The notes below the pieces were generated by a model, which was not told the DNA's origin, ran no database searches, and saw only the letters and a list, made by a program, of their open reading frames with translations. 64,000 nucleotides of DNA from Pardosa pseudoannulata (Eukaryota > Arthropoda > Arachnida > Araneae > Lycosidae). Shown piece after piece: positions 44,870 to 56,840 of this stretch. Made by a program: the position numbers and the translations under genes. Each line of letters starts with the position of its first letter. Position 1 is the stretch's first letter. The DNA is taken from contig CM063506.1 in NCBI GenBank assembly GCA_032207245.1, positions 14,131,763-14,195,762 of the forward strand. The letters run 5' to 3'.

Positions 44870-46265
44870 AGCTTTTATGTAGCAAAACTGGAGACCTAAG
44901 CAGTCCAAACAAAAACAAACTTTTCTTTACATAGAGCAGCTACGTTGTTCAGGTTATTTTATATTACTAAATAGTATTTGATATTTACCCTTTATTTATA
45001 TAAATGCAAATATAAAACACACAGATAATCATAATGTATTCTCATTTTGCTCACGTCTCTTTTTTAATTTAATTTGTTTTTAGGTCTCAGGATGATAGCC
45101 GAATGGGTAAGGCACTCTTCGGTGCAGGAGTTTGTTAGTTCAAATCCCACTGTTGGCATAGATGTTTGTAGATGTCTGGAATCAGCTTTAAGTAATAGGC
45201 CTGATCTCATTAGCCATCTTGTAGCGAAATATTACATCGCTTCAATCCAGCCAACCTTATGGATCTCATTAGTTTTCATGTGACAAAAACGATTACCTTA
45301 GCGGTGCAAATCAAGGAAATAGAAATCTTTCCTTATTAGAGAACCTATTTAGTTCTCGTTATTTTATATTAGTAAATAGTAGTTGTACAGTAATTTAGGT
45401 CTCAGGATGATAGCTGAATGGGTAAGGCTCTCTTCGGTGTAGGAGTTTCTTACTTCGAATCCCACTGTTGGCATAGATGTTTGTAGTTGTTTGGAATCAG
45501 CTTTAAGTAAAAGGTCATGATCTCATAAGTCCTCGTGAACCGAAGTATTACATCGCTTCAATCCAGCCAACCCTACGGATATCGTTAGTCTTCATGCGCC
45601 AAAAATGATTACCTTAGCGGTCCAAATCAAGGCAAATTTAAACCTTTCCTTATTAGAGAAACTATTCAGTTCTGGTTATTTTATATTAGTAAATAGTAGT
45701 TGTACAGTAATTTAGGTCTCAGAATGATAACCGAATAGGTAAGGCGCTCTTCGGTGCAGGAGTTTGTTACTTCGAATCCCACTGTTGGCACAGATGTTTG
45801 TAGCTGTTTGGAGTCAGCTTTAAGTAATAGGTCATGATTTCATAAGTCCTCGTGTAGCGAAATATTACATAGCCTCAATCCAGCCAACCTTACGGATACC
45901 CTTAATCCTCATGCATCAAAAACGATTACCTCAACGGTACAAATCAAAGCAATCAATACCTTTCCTTATTAGAGAAACTATGCAGTTCTCGTTATTTTAT
46001 ATTAACTAATTGTCTTAAGTTTTACACTTTATTTATAGAAATGCAAAGATAAAATGAATAGTCAATCATGAGGAAATATTCTTTATTCTAAAAAGAAAAG
46101 AAACTTAAAAGTTGGCTTTTCTCCTGTATGTGTTTCTCCTTGATCACTGATTTCATTTTCTCTCCTGCAGCAAAAATATAGATTGTAGCTCTCCAAACCT
46201 TTCTTTACATAGAGCAGCTAACGTGTAGTTTTCCTTATTTTATATTAGCAAATTGCATTTAAGTT
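44870..46265 (+). repeat. Tandem array containing SINE-like units (~315 bp)
   Basis: Three units start TAGGTCTCAG.ATGATA at 45082, 45396 and 45713 (spacing 314 and 317). Each holds a diverged SINE-A: GCCGAATGGGTAAGGC, TTCGAATCCCACTGTTGGCA, GTTTGGAATCAGCTTTAAGT and CTCATTAGCC. A second copy of the SINE 3' end follows (ATGCGCCAAAAATGATTACC), then a spacer (GTTATTTTATATTAGTAAAT). Flanking pieces 44880-45060 and 46185-46265 repeat the spacer (CTTTACATAGAGCAGCTA), so the array has a higher-order structure. Non-coding. Confidence 0.88.
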
Positions 46266-47028
46266 TTTCCCTTTTTGACTTATTATTAATGGACTATTAT
46301 AACATACTTCTTATCCAAGGAAAGAAAGGAAACTAGCTTTAACAACTCCTCCTTTTTTAATGTGCTTTATCACACTATGGATAAACACAATGATTTCAGG
46401 ACAAAAAAATTAAAAAAGAAGTAACACGAAACAATTTTCAGTCTCTTTGTTATTGGAAATAGAAATAATAATTCTTTCTTTTTCAAATTTAATATAGGTC
46501 AGCTTTCTTCGAAATAAATATTTAAATCCAGTGTGAATAGTTAAAACTCAATAATAAAATCACTGTTACTGTTGTTAAATACAAAATAAATTTATATTGT
46601 TTTATAAGTTCATAAATATATTACAATATAGAGTAGCAAAAAAATGAAACTAAACTTGTTTCTGCCAGTAACTCGAGAAAAATTTGAAAATACTGATTTA
46701 AATCTCTCGCTTCACTGAACCTTATATGAAGCTCCTAATTTATGGAATAAATATAATTTAAAATAATTTCTTAACAAGCTTTTGTCTTCGGTAATATCTC
46801 TTTTACATTTAGACCTCACATGTGTCTACAATTTGATTTAGTTCTAGATTACATTTGGTGGCACAAATTGATGTATCAGATTTTCTGATGTGAATACAGA
46901 AAAAAAAAACATTCTGTGTGAGTTTTCCCTATTCACAAATATTAACCTTTCAACTCTAGGTTATTTAACAATATCCATACATCTAGGTGACGTTTTGTAA
47001 TTAAAAAGTTAAATTGTTACAAACTGAA
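46266..47028. other. AT-rich DNA, no feature seen
   Basis: Nothing recognised. Confidence 0.5.
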
Positions 47029-47041
47029 AATTACTTTAATG

Positions 47042-47308
47042 AACTAAAACTAAACTCTTCGGCGCAACAGCCCCTAGGGGGCCAACGCCTATGGTGTTAA
47101 TCTCCGCCCTGGGGTGAAGCATATGTTCCAGTTAGGTGGTCAGTCTCACGCGGAACGCCCAGTGTTTAGTTCCCAAGCATGCTTGGTTCGCAGTTCATTT
47201 ACCCACTGAAGGGATGAAAGGTTGAGTCTACCTTCCCTGGCCCGGGAATCGAACCTTGGACCTGTGTAGTGGGAGCGTGAAGCGCTATCCGAATGCCACC
47301 GGGGCTTT
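47042..47308 (-). mobile_element. SINE-B, full length, 13-bp target duplication
   Basis: On the minus strand the head begins GCCCCGGTGGCATTCGGATA with B box GGTTCGATTCCC, so it is tRNA-derived. The body continues through CATCCCTTCAGTGGGTAAAT, TGCTTGGGAACTAAACACTG and CCTAGGGGCTGTTGCGCCG to AGAGTTTAGTTTTAG. The 13 bases AATTACTTTAATG flank it on both sides (47029-47041 and 47309-47321). It is distinct from SINE-A in body sequence. Confidence 0.93.
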
Positions 47309-47527
47309 AATTACTTTAATGTGTAACATACTATTTTTTTTTTAAGAAAGAATGTGTATTATTTACATTTTTTTGCTTTAAAATTGGTTTTTAAAAAGTT
47401 GTTTTACAGGCGTAGCACTTGTAACAAAATTCGAAAAAAAAATATCATTTTAGCATTAAAATCACATTAGAATCAGCAAATAGCTCCGCTGTCATTAGAA
47501 TCATAGAATTTCAGCTTAAACTACTGA

Positions 47528-47874
47528 TTTGCTATCTCCTTGACTTCATTACTAAGTGTTTCTCACCCCTGTAAATCATAACTGATATGTGCCTTACTCA
47601 GCGCCTTCCTACAGCTTGTTATCAAGATCACTTACCAGATTGCACGCTACTTAAAAATTAATCGAAAGAAACAACTCGGGATAATTTTATTCAACTGCAT
47701 TTTTAGTATGTCCTTAACCCCATTATTAAGAATTTTTCGCCCTTGTAAATCATAATTGATCCGTGCCTTTCTCAGTATCGTCCTACATTGTGCTATCAAA
47801 ATCATTTGCCAGGTTGTACGCTAGTTAAAAATTAATTGAAATGAACAAATAGAGATAAATATATCTCCATTCAA
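47528..47874 (+). repeat. Tandem duplication, period ~174 bp
   Basis: GTAAATCATAACTGAT at 47571 and GTAAATCATAATTGAT at 47745 head two ~125-bp matching blocks ending in TTAAAAATTAAT.GAAA. Function unknown. Confidence 0.85.
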
Positions 47875-48654
47875 ACTCATATGAAGCCACTCGAATTTAT
47901 GTAGCGGTAAAACTTTTTCCTGAAAGTTGTTACTATTATTACTTCTATTAGGTAACTTTCTTATAAAATTTATTGAAGAATAGACTAATCCATACCCCTT
48001 TATTTTTAAAATTGATTTATTAAACACTAAGGCTATTTTCAGCTCACAGGATCTCACAGGAAGATTTCATAACAGTACTCCCTGGGCCAAACCCTCTAGT
48101 ACTGGAGTAACTATTAATGGTAATGCATCAGACTAAGAGTAATGAGTTGGCATGGCATAAACAGAAAAGTTAAATATGGGTAAGGCTAAAAAAGGAGAGA
48201 AAATGCTTGAGTTTGGGAGAAAAATAAAGCATTAAAGGTAATAAATGGATTATACCAGAGGAAGAAAAATTGAGATCAAACATGAAACGAGATAAGCTGG
48301 TCTGATAAATAGAACATAAATTAACCCATTATGAAGAATAAATATTTTTTTAATGATTAAAATTAAGCACAGAAGGTAAGTAGAACTCCCAGATACTGTG
48401 CAAGTACAGAACACTGTTGGGATCCAGAAGCCGAATTTTCGGCCACTAGAATTTCAAAAGACCGACCAATGGCAATCTTAGGATTTCACCCATCGAAATA
48501 GGAGCCCTAAAGTATGCTGCTGAAGTTAAAGCTAGCAGAGAGAGAAGAAGGGGGGGGGAGAACACTAACGAGTGGGGGAGGATTGAAACCTACGTTTTAG
48601 GGACTATTTTCAGCTTTTAACAGCATATTACTTACTATAACACATTGTAACACA
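47875..48654. other. No feature seen
   Basis: Contains a G9 run near 48551; no gene recognised. Confidence 0.45.
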
Positions 48655-48870
48655 TTGAGCGGGATGTCAAATCCTGGGGGCTGACAGGAATTTCCGTTCA
48701 GAAGGATCCTGTCTTTGGGGATTACAGCGGATTTTTGAATAGAAAGTTTAATTTCAGTCTCCAGGTACTGACGATGTTCAAACGAAAAGTCCACTATGAG
48801 TCCCCAGGGGCTGACGCCACCCAAACAAAAGTTCACTGTCAGTCCCCTTGGACAGACTTCACGCTTAACA
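48655..48870 (+). repeat. ~43-bp minisatellite, about five decayed units
   Basis: Units begin near 48661, 48704, 48741, 48784 and 48826. Their shared core is AGTCCCCAGGGGCTGAC with variants TCAGTCTCCAGGTACTGAC and TCAGTCCCCTTGGACAGAC, followed by a CAAAC-like spacer. The 43-bp period is not a multiple of three, so it is not a protein repeat. Confidence 0.75.
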
Positions 48871-49914
48871 GGGCAAACATAACAGTTTTCAAATTTACCT
48901 CTTTTATTACATATAAGTCAACGAGAGAGTAAAACATAGGAAGTATATTAGTGACTTTTATAAGAGAACTGTTTAATATGCTAAAGGATTCTGTACAGTA
49001 TGATAACTTAAGCAATAGCGTGTTATAGCAATATGCTTCAATATGCGAATTCTAAAAACAAATTTTATATTCGTAAGAAAAAACTACATTAACCACTTTA
49101 AAAATATAAATTTATACGTACGGTCAATTTTCCTCTTTCCCCTATTCTAACATTTCCTTTATTTTCAACCCGATATCTCGTGTTCTATAAAGAAGCAACT
49201 CCATCAAAGCGGAAAATTGAAAGAAAAGAGGTAAAAACATTAAAAGCTACTTATCACGTTAGTTCTAGAGAGCAGTATTGATTGTTAAGAATTTAGGACC
49301 GTGAAGTTTTAACATAACGGTATAAAATTAGCTTTAATCTCTACTTAAACCACAAGTGTATTTGCTTTAGTATTTAGTAACGATTTTGTAACAACTCTGG
49401 GACCTAAATGTTATTTTATCGCAAGACTAAAACAAAACATGCGATTTTATTTTACGCAAAAGATGTTGATAGCTTCTGCTGTGTGTTTACTGTGGGAATA
49501 AAACAAAGTTTAATGGTGTTGTTAAAGAGCCCTAAACATGTCAAAGTTATAGACTCAAGTATGCTTTTAAATAAAAATACATTTATTTTTGGCTTTTCTC
49601 TCTGAAGCCATATCAGCAGAACAATTGGGGTTAAGTATTTTTAATAGTATATTAAAGAATTTTGTTTTAAAACATAAAAAAATTCACTCTGACTTTTACT
49701 TTTGTGTCTATAGGTTTGTTAAAAAAGAAACCTCCGATTACAAACTTTAATATTTTCCTTTAATACAAACAAAAAATTATACATAATATTACATTGTAAC
49801 CAAAAAGAGATAAATCTCATAAGTGTTCAACATGACTTTCTTCAGTCACACGTTTCACCATTGCGATTTGTCATTTTTGCTAAACACCTTGTGAAAACTA
49901 ACCTTTGTTCAGAA
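48871..49914. other. AT-rich DNA, no feature seen
   Basis: The 65-codon frame at 49408-49605 has no recognisable motif. Confidence 0.45.
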
Positions 49915-50480
49915 CACTAAAGACCGAAATCAGCTGTTCTGGATCCCTTGTGTTTCGACCCGGCTACAATAGCGCGGCGATTCAGTGTCTGGAATGTTGA
50001 CAGTTCGGTTGAATAGGCATCATGCCCCTGTTCGCTCTCCGTAATGATCCCGGAGGTTTGCCCTAAGAAATCCGGAATGCGAATAGCTAGCGAATGAGAA
50101 TTCAACTTTTTTAGTTAAATTCTCATTCTACTAAAAAACTAGCTGTAACCTTAGCTGGAGTTCTCAGGTAACTGGAATCATAACTGACCAAAAAACGGTT
50201 GGAGAGACCGTAACTGACCCCCGGATATAAAAAGCCTAGAATTTTGTAACTCGGGGCTTTCCGACATTTTTTTTACGTAGCGGCTTTGACCTCGTGGAGT
50301 TTTCCGTGACTTTTGACCGGATCCAGCTTTTTAGTGATTACGTTCGGGAGACTCGTAAAGTCCGCTCATATAAGGAACGGCAGGGTCTCGGACACCGAAC
50401 GGGGGATAGATTGGGTTTGCATTGCACCCTGGAAAAGCCTCCCCATTTTGTGAGATTATTTAATCTTTTTTTCCGACTAT
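49915..50480 (+). other. GC-rich island, candidate promoter or LTR
   Basis: A block rich in CpG with open stretches on both strands. TATAAAAAG at 50226-50234 is a good TATA-box candidate. About 70 bases downstream, TGGAGTTTTCCGTGACTTTT (50295) parallels TGGAGATCCCCGTCACTTTC at 12436; most differences fall at third codon positions. A strong hairpin lies at 50092-50128. Either a solo LTR with primer-binding site and gag start, or a host promoter with a coding exon. Unproven. Confidence 0.35.
50092..50128. repeat. Hairpin, 15-bp arms with 7-base loop
   Basis: GAATGAGAATTCAAC and GTTAAATTCTCATTC (one mismatch) around TTTTTTA. It lies inside the GC-rich island, upstream of its TATA box. Confidence 0.85.
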
Positions 50481-52334
50481 GATCTTCGAGGTAATGTTAT
50501 GCAAGCGACAATCCTTTACATTTCGACTTGTTTTCGGAGATTAGAATCCCTTTATATAATACCAGTATTTACTTCAGAAAAATAAAAGTGATTTCCAATT
50601 CTGTTAAGACTATGGTCCTTCTTCACTCAAGAACATTGAAGTCATCACAAAATGTTTACTGAGTGACCTAAAATAACTCAGTCGTCATTTGAGGATATTT
50701 TGGTAGAAAAACATGTCTATTTGCAATGGAATCATATATTTAATCATATACTTCGTAATCTAAAAAGACTATAAGGCAGTTTCAAGCAGCATGACACATC
50801 TCAACTCATGTCGAGCCAGTTGAAAAGCCTTCATGACAGCATATTAGTTACTTATTGGCTATCGTAAACATGAAATTGAAAAGGAAGGGTATTAAAGTGG
50901 CTAAAGATGCTGCGTGAAATCACTCTATATGGTAATTCAGTAATACTTTGATAGACAAATAGATTTCATTATAAAAGAACCATACGTTGAATGACTTCTT
51001 AAGGTTTAAAATAACTAATAATCACTTAGGAATACTCTAGAACATAAATCGATGTATTGAACTAATGTATTAAATGTTGAACTTGCTGACTTTTCAGTTT
51101 TGACACTGTGTCTGAATACAAAATGATGAAGGAGTCCAGTAAGAGAGAAATTTCAAAGTACTCTCAATATCAGTAGAGACAAGGGGAACTAAGCGAGAAG
51201 TATTAGGAGAGACTTTTGGGAGAAAGGTTTGAGGATTAAGCTTACTCACCTGAGAAATGTTAGAGCTTAGTATTGGAGGGGAAGTTTAACTCAAGGGGCA
51301 TGTTGGGAAATCCCTGATTAAAATAGATGATGAAAAGGCAACTCAGCAGTACCCAGATCATATGTGATACTTCACTACAGAACTACTTCGGGATTTTATT
51401 TAAATCCTCTTCAAGTGTAATTCTTTCCCATTATTATCAGCTTTATGGCATGAAGTATTTAAGCTGCTTTAATTAATGAGTGAAAAGTTTCTATTTTTAG
51501 ATTATCTTATCTCTCTGCATGCAAGTGTCGCTTCTAGTAGAAATTGTGGAAAATGAGATTGATATTAAACTCACGTGGCCCAACTTTAACTAAAACTTTC
51601 TCTATTACTCAAATCCTGAAAACCGTATTTTTAAAATAAATAAATACAATGAAGCGAAGCATTCATCGCTTGATATGAAGTAAACTATTCAACTAAATTT
51701 TATTTAAATCAGATGTAATTATAATTCTTATAGCTCTTTTAACTTGTATTTGAAATCCAAATTTTCTTTCTTCATTCGTCAATTTATTATAAAAATGCGC
51801 ACCAATATATTTTTTATCACTTCAATTTTGAATTTATATTTTTTGCGAACAGTAAAAAATGCGAATAAAATAATTCGAAATTACTCGTATGCTTCTATGA
51901 ATTTAAATGCATACAAATTCATTGCAAGGAAGAACTGTCTGAGAATTAAATAAAACAGTATACTGTTTTCCGACCGGAAATTTATTTATATAACTTCATT
52001 GCAAAAGAATTGGGATAATACTCAAATTTTAATTTATTAGATTTAGCCTTTTAATGCATGAGTCATTTCTACCGATTACACAACAATGCATATATTAAAT
52101 TTAATTTATGGACTGCGCAGAATAATATAAATATGAAGGTTAAACAACTTTGAATGCTATATCACGTCACGTGAGTGATCAGTTATCGTTTAGCCCTTTC
52201 GTGAGCAATAGGAAGATTACTTCCCCCCTCAATAAAATTAATTACGTAATATACCATTCAGCCAGCATAAAACGCACTATAAACCTGTTAACATTCCGTA
52301 TAGCATTAATTATCCATCTAATAGATAGATAATT
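50481..52334. other. AT-rich DNA, no feature seen
   Basis: Nothing recognised; short frames at 51744-51953 and 52150-52332 have no motif. Confidence 0.5.
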
Positions 52335-52345
52335 CTTAAGAAAAT

Positions 52346-52515
52346 GGGCCGAATGGTTAGGGTGATAGTCTTCGGATCCGGAGTTCGTGGGTTCGAATCC
52401 CACTGTGTCATGGATGTTCGTAGCCGGTTCGGAATTGGCTTTAAGCAGTAGGTTCCAGTCTTATTAGCCCTTGTGTTTCAAAAAGTAGACCTTAGCTATC
52501 CAAACCAAACCAAAC
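52346..52515 (+). mobile_element. SINE-A, full length with target duplication
   Basis: Head GGCCGAATGGTTAGGGTGAT, B box GGGTTCGAATCCC, body ATGGATGTTCGTAGCCGG, 3' part AAAAAGTAGACC and a CCAAACCAAACCAAACC tail. Flanks CTTAAGAAAAT (52335-52345) and CTTAAAAAAAT (52516-52526) match at 10 of 11. A good reference copy of the family. Confidence 0.92.
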
Positions 52516-52526
52516 CTTAAAAAAAT

Positions 52527-52907
52527 CGAAACGATCTCCTGTTACCTTCCAATCAAAGAAGAGTGTGTGTAGTTAAATAGTATGGGAAATCATGTCAGAG
52601 GGGATTTCCAACTATAAACGATGAAGAAAAATAGCGTATTAGTACAGGAAAAGAGGACCCGTTACATGTGTTCAGAATACGACTACAATAAGCTTCTCAT
52701 CTTTCAATGGTAAATAATCGACATTCAATTGAATTTTCCCTACGAATATTAGTGATTCCGAGAAAAATATACCTACTTGAATTGAAATGTAAAAATAAAA
52801 TTTGGAAAAATAAAGTACATTTCCTTGCATTCTATCGTTTTATGGATAAAACACACAAACAAAACCCCTTAAAAATTCAGGAGTGAAATAAATGGCCCAC
52901 GAAAGGG
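52527..52907. other. No feature seen
   Basis: Nothing recognised. Confidence 0.45.
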
Positions 52908-52911
52908 TTAA

Positions 52912-53580
52912 CCCTTTAATCGATGATGGTTTCGGAGCGAAACCACCTGTTAAATTCTTTCTCTGCTTCTGAAAGACATAGGATGGACTTTATGTTTTTA
53001 TATTTATGATATTTGAAACTCACAACAGAGAGTACACAAGAGCTCTATAATTCATTTGAAATATACGTGGTTAAGTTTACGTGGAAAAGTCAATAATATT
53101 ATTTTTTTTTTTACTTATAAACCCAAATGTCTATCCAAACAACACTTATAAATTGTTTATGTTTTGTAAGGTATGTTTTGTCTTTCAACACGACGGCGAA
53201 TAAGACCGAGACCTACAGCTTAAGGCCGATTCCGAATGGCTACGAACATCCATACCTGCAGTAGGATTTTAACCCATGAATTCCGGTACCTAAAAGCAGC
53301 GCTGCACTATATGGCCCTCTTTCGGCTGTAAATTGGTTAGTTTTTCTTTATCATACCCTTTTAGATAATAATCATTGTTCCCGCAGCATAATTAAACCTT
53401 TAAAAAAGCATTTTCACTCCGTACAAGGGGCTGGATTTTGCATTTTAACAACCCTTCAAATTTTACCCCCTCAAAAATGTAAAAAAAAATTATGCATTTG
53501 CATTTGTAAAGTTCATAGATACCATTTATCAACTAGTTTCATTAAATCGCAAAGAATTTATACTAGTGACCTTTAAAGGG
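52912..53580. mobile_element. piggyBac-like non-autonomous element, copy 2 (with nested SINE)
   Basis: TTAA at 52908-52911 and 53581-53584; termini CCCTTTAATCG and, on the other end, CCCTTTAAAGG. The subterminal hairpin GGTTTC-GGAGC-GAAACC and internal blocks match copy 1 at 9904-10420. It is longer because a SINE-A (53160-53338) was inserted. Confidence 0.82.
53160..53338 (-). mobile_element. SINE-A nested in piggyBac-like element
   Basis: Minus-strand copy with head CAGCCGAAAGAGGGCCATAT. Flanks TAAATTGTTTA (53149-53159) and TAAATTGGTTA (53339-53349) match at 10 of 11. The corresponding place in copy 1 of the host element has no SINE. Confidence 0.88.
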
Positions 53581-53584
53581 TTAA

Positions 53585-54759
53585 AACAATATAAGATGTC
53601 ATAATATGTGAAAAAGGAGAACTACGTGAAAAAAAATTTATTTGGTATAGAATGTAAAATAAGTACCGTAAAATAGAGTTTTGAAATAGATAAAACAATT
53701 TGTTATGGTTTTAGTCTATAAAAGTCAATAAAGTAAGTCGATAAAGTCCTTTTATGTGCACTGTTAAAAAAATCTTAAAGTGTTGTCTCAAAGGGTAAAC
53801 TTGTTTTAAGAAAACATAAATATTGTAGAAGCTATTTTTTAGTGGTATCTAAAACAGGATGTCAGGCATTAATGGGTTATTTTTACCACATACTAAAACA
53901 TAATTTTATTTGTGAGTTACAACTGAAAACGAATAATTATGCTATAGTTCCAATAAACTCTTTGATCTTTATATTACTATTAACTTAATTTAAATTTATT
54001 CATTTTCCAATTGTCTGTTATTTATATTATCCACATTATATTCTGATTCTTCTTTAATTAAAAGATATTATAATTTTTTAAGGATAATCCAAAAAATAGT
54101 AATTACATCTATACTTTTATTGTTTTGCAAAATTCAACTTAACTGTAGGATTTTGTTTAATTAGACCTCATGTACAAAAAAAAAAAAAAAAAAAAAAAAA
54201 CTATTATAGGGCTCAAACCAATTATCAAACTTTTTATTATTGTATTCTCATTTTCTTTAGATTTTTATAAAGGAAAAGCTATTTTATCTGTTTCTATCAA
54301 CAGATAAAGCATGCAAATACATTGAAGCATATATTTAAATACCTACTCATCTAATGACATATATTTAATACAGTTGTTTAATAATGAATATTATTCAAAT
54401 GAGACTTTGTATATTGTTTCAAAAGAACTTCAAATCTGTTAGTCACTTTGTTCCAGCAATCGAATTTTCTGTTTATTTTTATTTTTCTTTTATTATTTTC
54501 TTCTTATTCTAGGAGTGAGAACAATAAGATATCAAGCCTCTTTACATGACTTTTTTAAGCATTTAATCCTAGATATGTGAAGGTATGTCTTTTTCTCACC
54601 TCAAAAAATCTACACTATCAAAGCAAGTAATCAACGTTTACATCCACTTCTTTAAATGTATCTTTTTACTCTCTCTAAGTTGTCCGAACACACCTATCTG
54701 ATCTTCATGGTCTGCATTCATTATCAAAATTCATTTCTCTTTTCTTTAACAATAGACAA
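53585..54759. other. AT-rich DNA with poly-A run
   Basis: A25 tract at 54176-54200; otherwise nothing recognised. Confidence 0.5.
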
Positions 54760-55320
54760 ACCTAAACCGCCGAGCCCTTCGATTAGGAACAAGAGTTCTG
54801 CTTATGCAGTAGAGTTGTTTTCGCATGCGTCCTTCTCACCTCCAGAGGTCTGGTCTGCTAAATATGCAAAATAAGATCAAGTTGTTACATCTTGACTGCA
54901 TTGTGTCAACTCTGCTTTGTGATGCATTTCCCGTAGACCCCCACACCAGATATCACAGTCTGCATCTTCCAGATATCCCTTCAGAAGTCGGACTCCTGAA
55001 GATGCAGACCCCAGATAGACAAAGGCAAAAACGAAGTCCTCGCGACCACTGATTTATTGCTGCTTGTATCGCGGGTATCTCGTTCCGAGATCCTTGGGTC
55101 GGATAAGAGGCGTTTCTGGTTCCACGAAAGCCAACGTGTAAAGAGGGGAATCGGTCTTTTGTTAGAGGCTTCACTCGACAAGCGATAGGGATCGGGTCCC
55201 CAGACAGTGTGTGCGCGCTCCATATTAGTCAGGAGTGATGCATGCGTCGATGATGGTCAGATGGAAATCGCATGAATTCCTTTCCCATGACTTTGGTCGG
55301 ACTCGTGTCCATTTCTCCCT
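54760..55320. other. GC-richer island with hairpin
   Basis: Open stretches occur on both strands and none is recognisable. It contains the hairpin at 54958-55009 and CpG-rich sequence at 55040-55260. ATATGCAAAATAAG (54859-54872) resembles an octamer. It could be regulatory DNA, an LTR or a non-coding exon; no evidence favours one. Confidence 0.3.
54958..55009. repeat. Hairpin with perfect 12-bp arms
   Basis: GTCTGCATCTTC and GAAGATGCAGAC around a 28-base loop that itself holds TTCAGAAGTC and GACTCCTGAA, which can extend the fold. Confidence 0.85.
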
Positions 55321-56494
55321 GGTTTGAAATGAGTGATAGACTTGTTTACGTGAAGTAACTCTGTTGATTTATTGATTTTCGTGTCAGTATTTTTATAAAC
55401 ATGTTAGAGTAATATCGATGAAATGAATAATAAAGCTGTGCTGCTTAAAATATTAATTTAATACTATGTAGAAATAAATCTGTGACCCACATCTGATGCT
55501 TAAGACATAGCAACAAATATTGAGATCCTTTGGTGATAGTCACGGCATTGAAAGTGTTAAGTTTCTCAACTGATACTTTTTAGAACTTATATGCACATTT
55601 AAAAAATATCCTGCATATATACTTAGTTATGTAAGAAAATAAATTGCTTACATTTTTTTCAATGTAGAATTCAGTGCATTATGAATTCTAGAATAAAAAA
55701 TATTCTAATGTAGGATATTGAGTTTCTTTCGTCATATCATTTTTCATTAATAGCCCTGCAATATGGACTCTAATAATTACTTTTAAAGTCAACTTTATAA
55801 ATTAAAAATATTAATAAATATAGACGAGGAATGGATAATATGTAAATATATATAAAGGAATAAATAATATATATCCCGCGAGGACGATCGCCGGACCTCT
55901 GAAGCCCCAGAGTTATAAAAAAAATTCCACATAAATTCACCCAGTAGAAATAAACCTTCCAAATTTTCAGCAGCTGTCTTCTAGGTCTTCTAAACCCCAA
56001 TAACGTGAATTTCCGCAATTTTCTCTAAATATTTTTCTCAGAAAGAGATATTTTTAATTTATTCGGTCTCCAGAGGCACAGTGAATGCACATACACTTTT
56101 GTATTCGTATTTGGTGTTTGTGGTCGGACGAGAGATGCTGTCGAAAATATTCATTATTTATTTAAAATGATGAAATTATAACGATAAAATATAGAGATGT
56201 GATTTAAGTTTTTAACTTTTGTGAGTCTTATGCTTATGATTTCAGAATTCTAATTAAAAAATATCTACAATCCAAAATACTTTTAAAAATTAACATTTCA
56301 AATAACCAGAAATATATTTTAAACTTGTAATAAAATATTAAATAATAGATTAGGTACAGGATAATTTTAAATTTAATCATTGATTATTTTTTGTTTTAAT
56401 GAAATTTTATCACCGGTATTAACGACAAATTCTTTTCATAAAAGTCTAGGAGTCGATTTCACGAATTAATAAATATCTAGTGTTTAGAGTTATA
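55321..56494. other. AT-rich DNA, no feature seen
   Basis: A small GC-rich patch at 55876-55912; nothing recognised. Confidence 0.45.
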
Positions 56495-56840
56495 TATCTG
56501 TAAAAATTAAGAAGTTTGTACGTTTGTATGTTAGTTTTTCATACATAACCACAGGGTTTGGGGGAGCATTCGAACATCCCCATCGGTGATTGCTGTATCA
56601 CTGATCTAGCTCGCTCGCTGTTTGGAATTTAACTGTACCCTTCGCTATTTGACATCACTTCCCGAGTATCGCTGTTGAACTTCGGCAAACTTCGGAAGAT
56701 TTTCCCCGAACCCACATCTTTGAACCAATTACATTCCGCGGCGGTCAAAAGACCTAGATAAAGGAATACATATTGGATTTTTGATGAGTTAGGGTTAGCA
56801 AAATTTTACTGATCCTGTCATACTATGAGCTATATGCTAG
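56495..56840 (+). mobile_element. Decayed short Helitron
   Basis: The right end has a degenerate hairpin (CCTGTCATACTATGAGC), then ATATGCTAG and T. GAGTTAGGGTT.GCAAAATT just before it is shared with the Helitron at 1948-2882, but here it sits next to the 3' hairpin, so the interior is deleted. The left end near 56495 (TATATATCTGTAAAAATTAA, then TTTGTACGTTTGTATG) resembles a Helitron start but is uncertain. Confidence 0.55.

Noticed and set aside
52346..52430. Possible tRNA gene (A and B boxes)
   Set aside because: The acceptor stem does not close and the sequence continues into the SINE-A body; all such tRNA-like heads here belong to SINEs.
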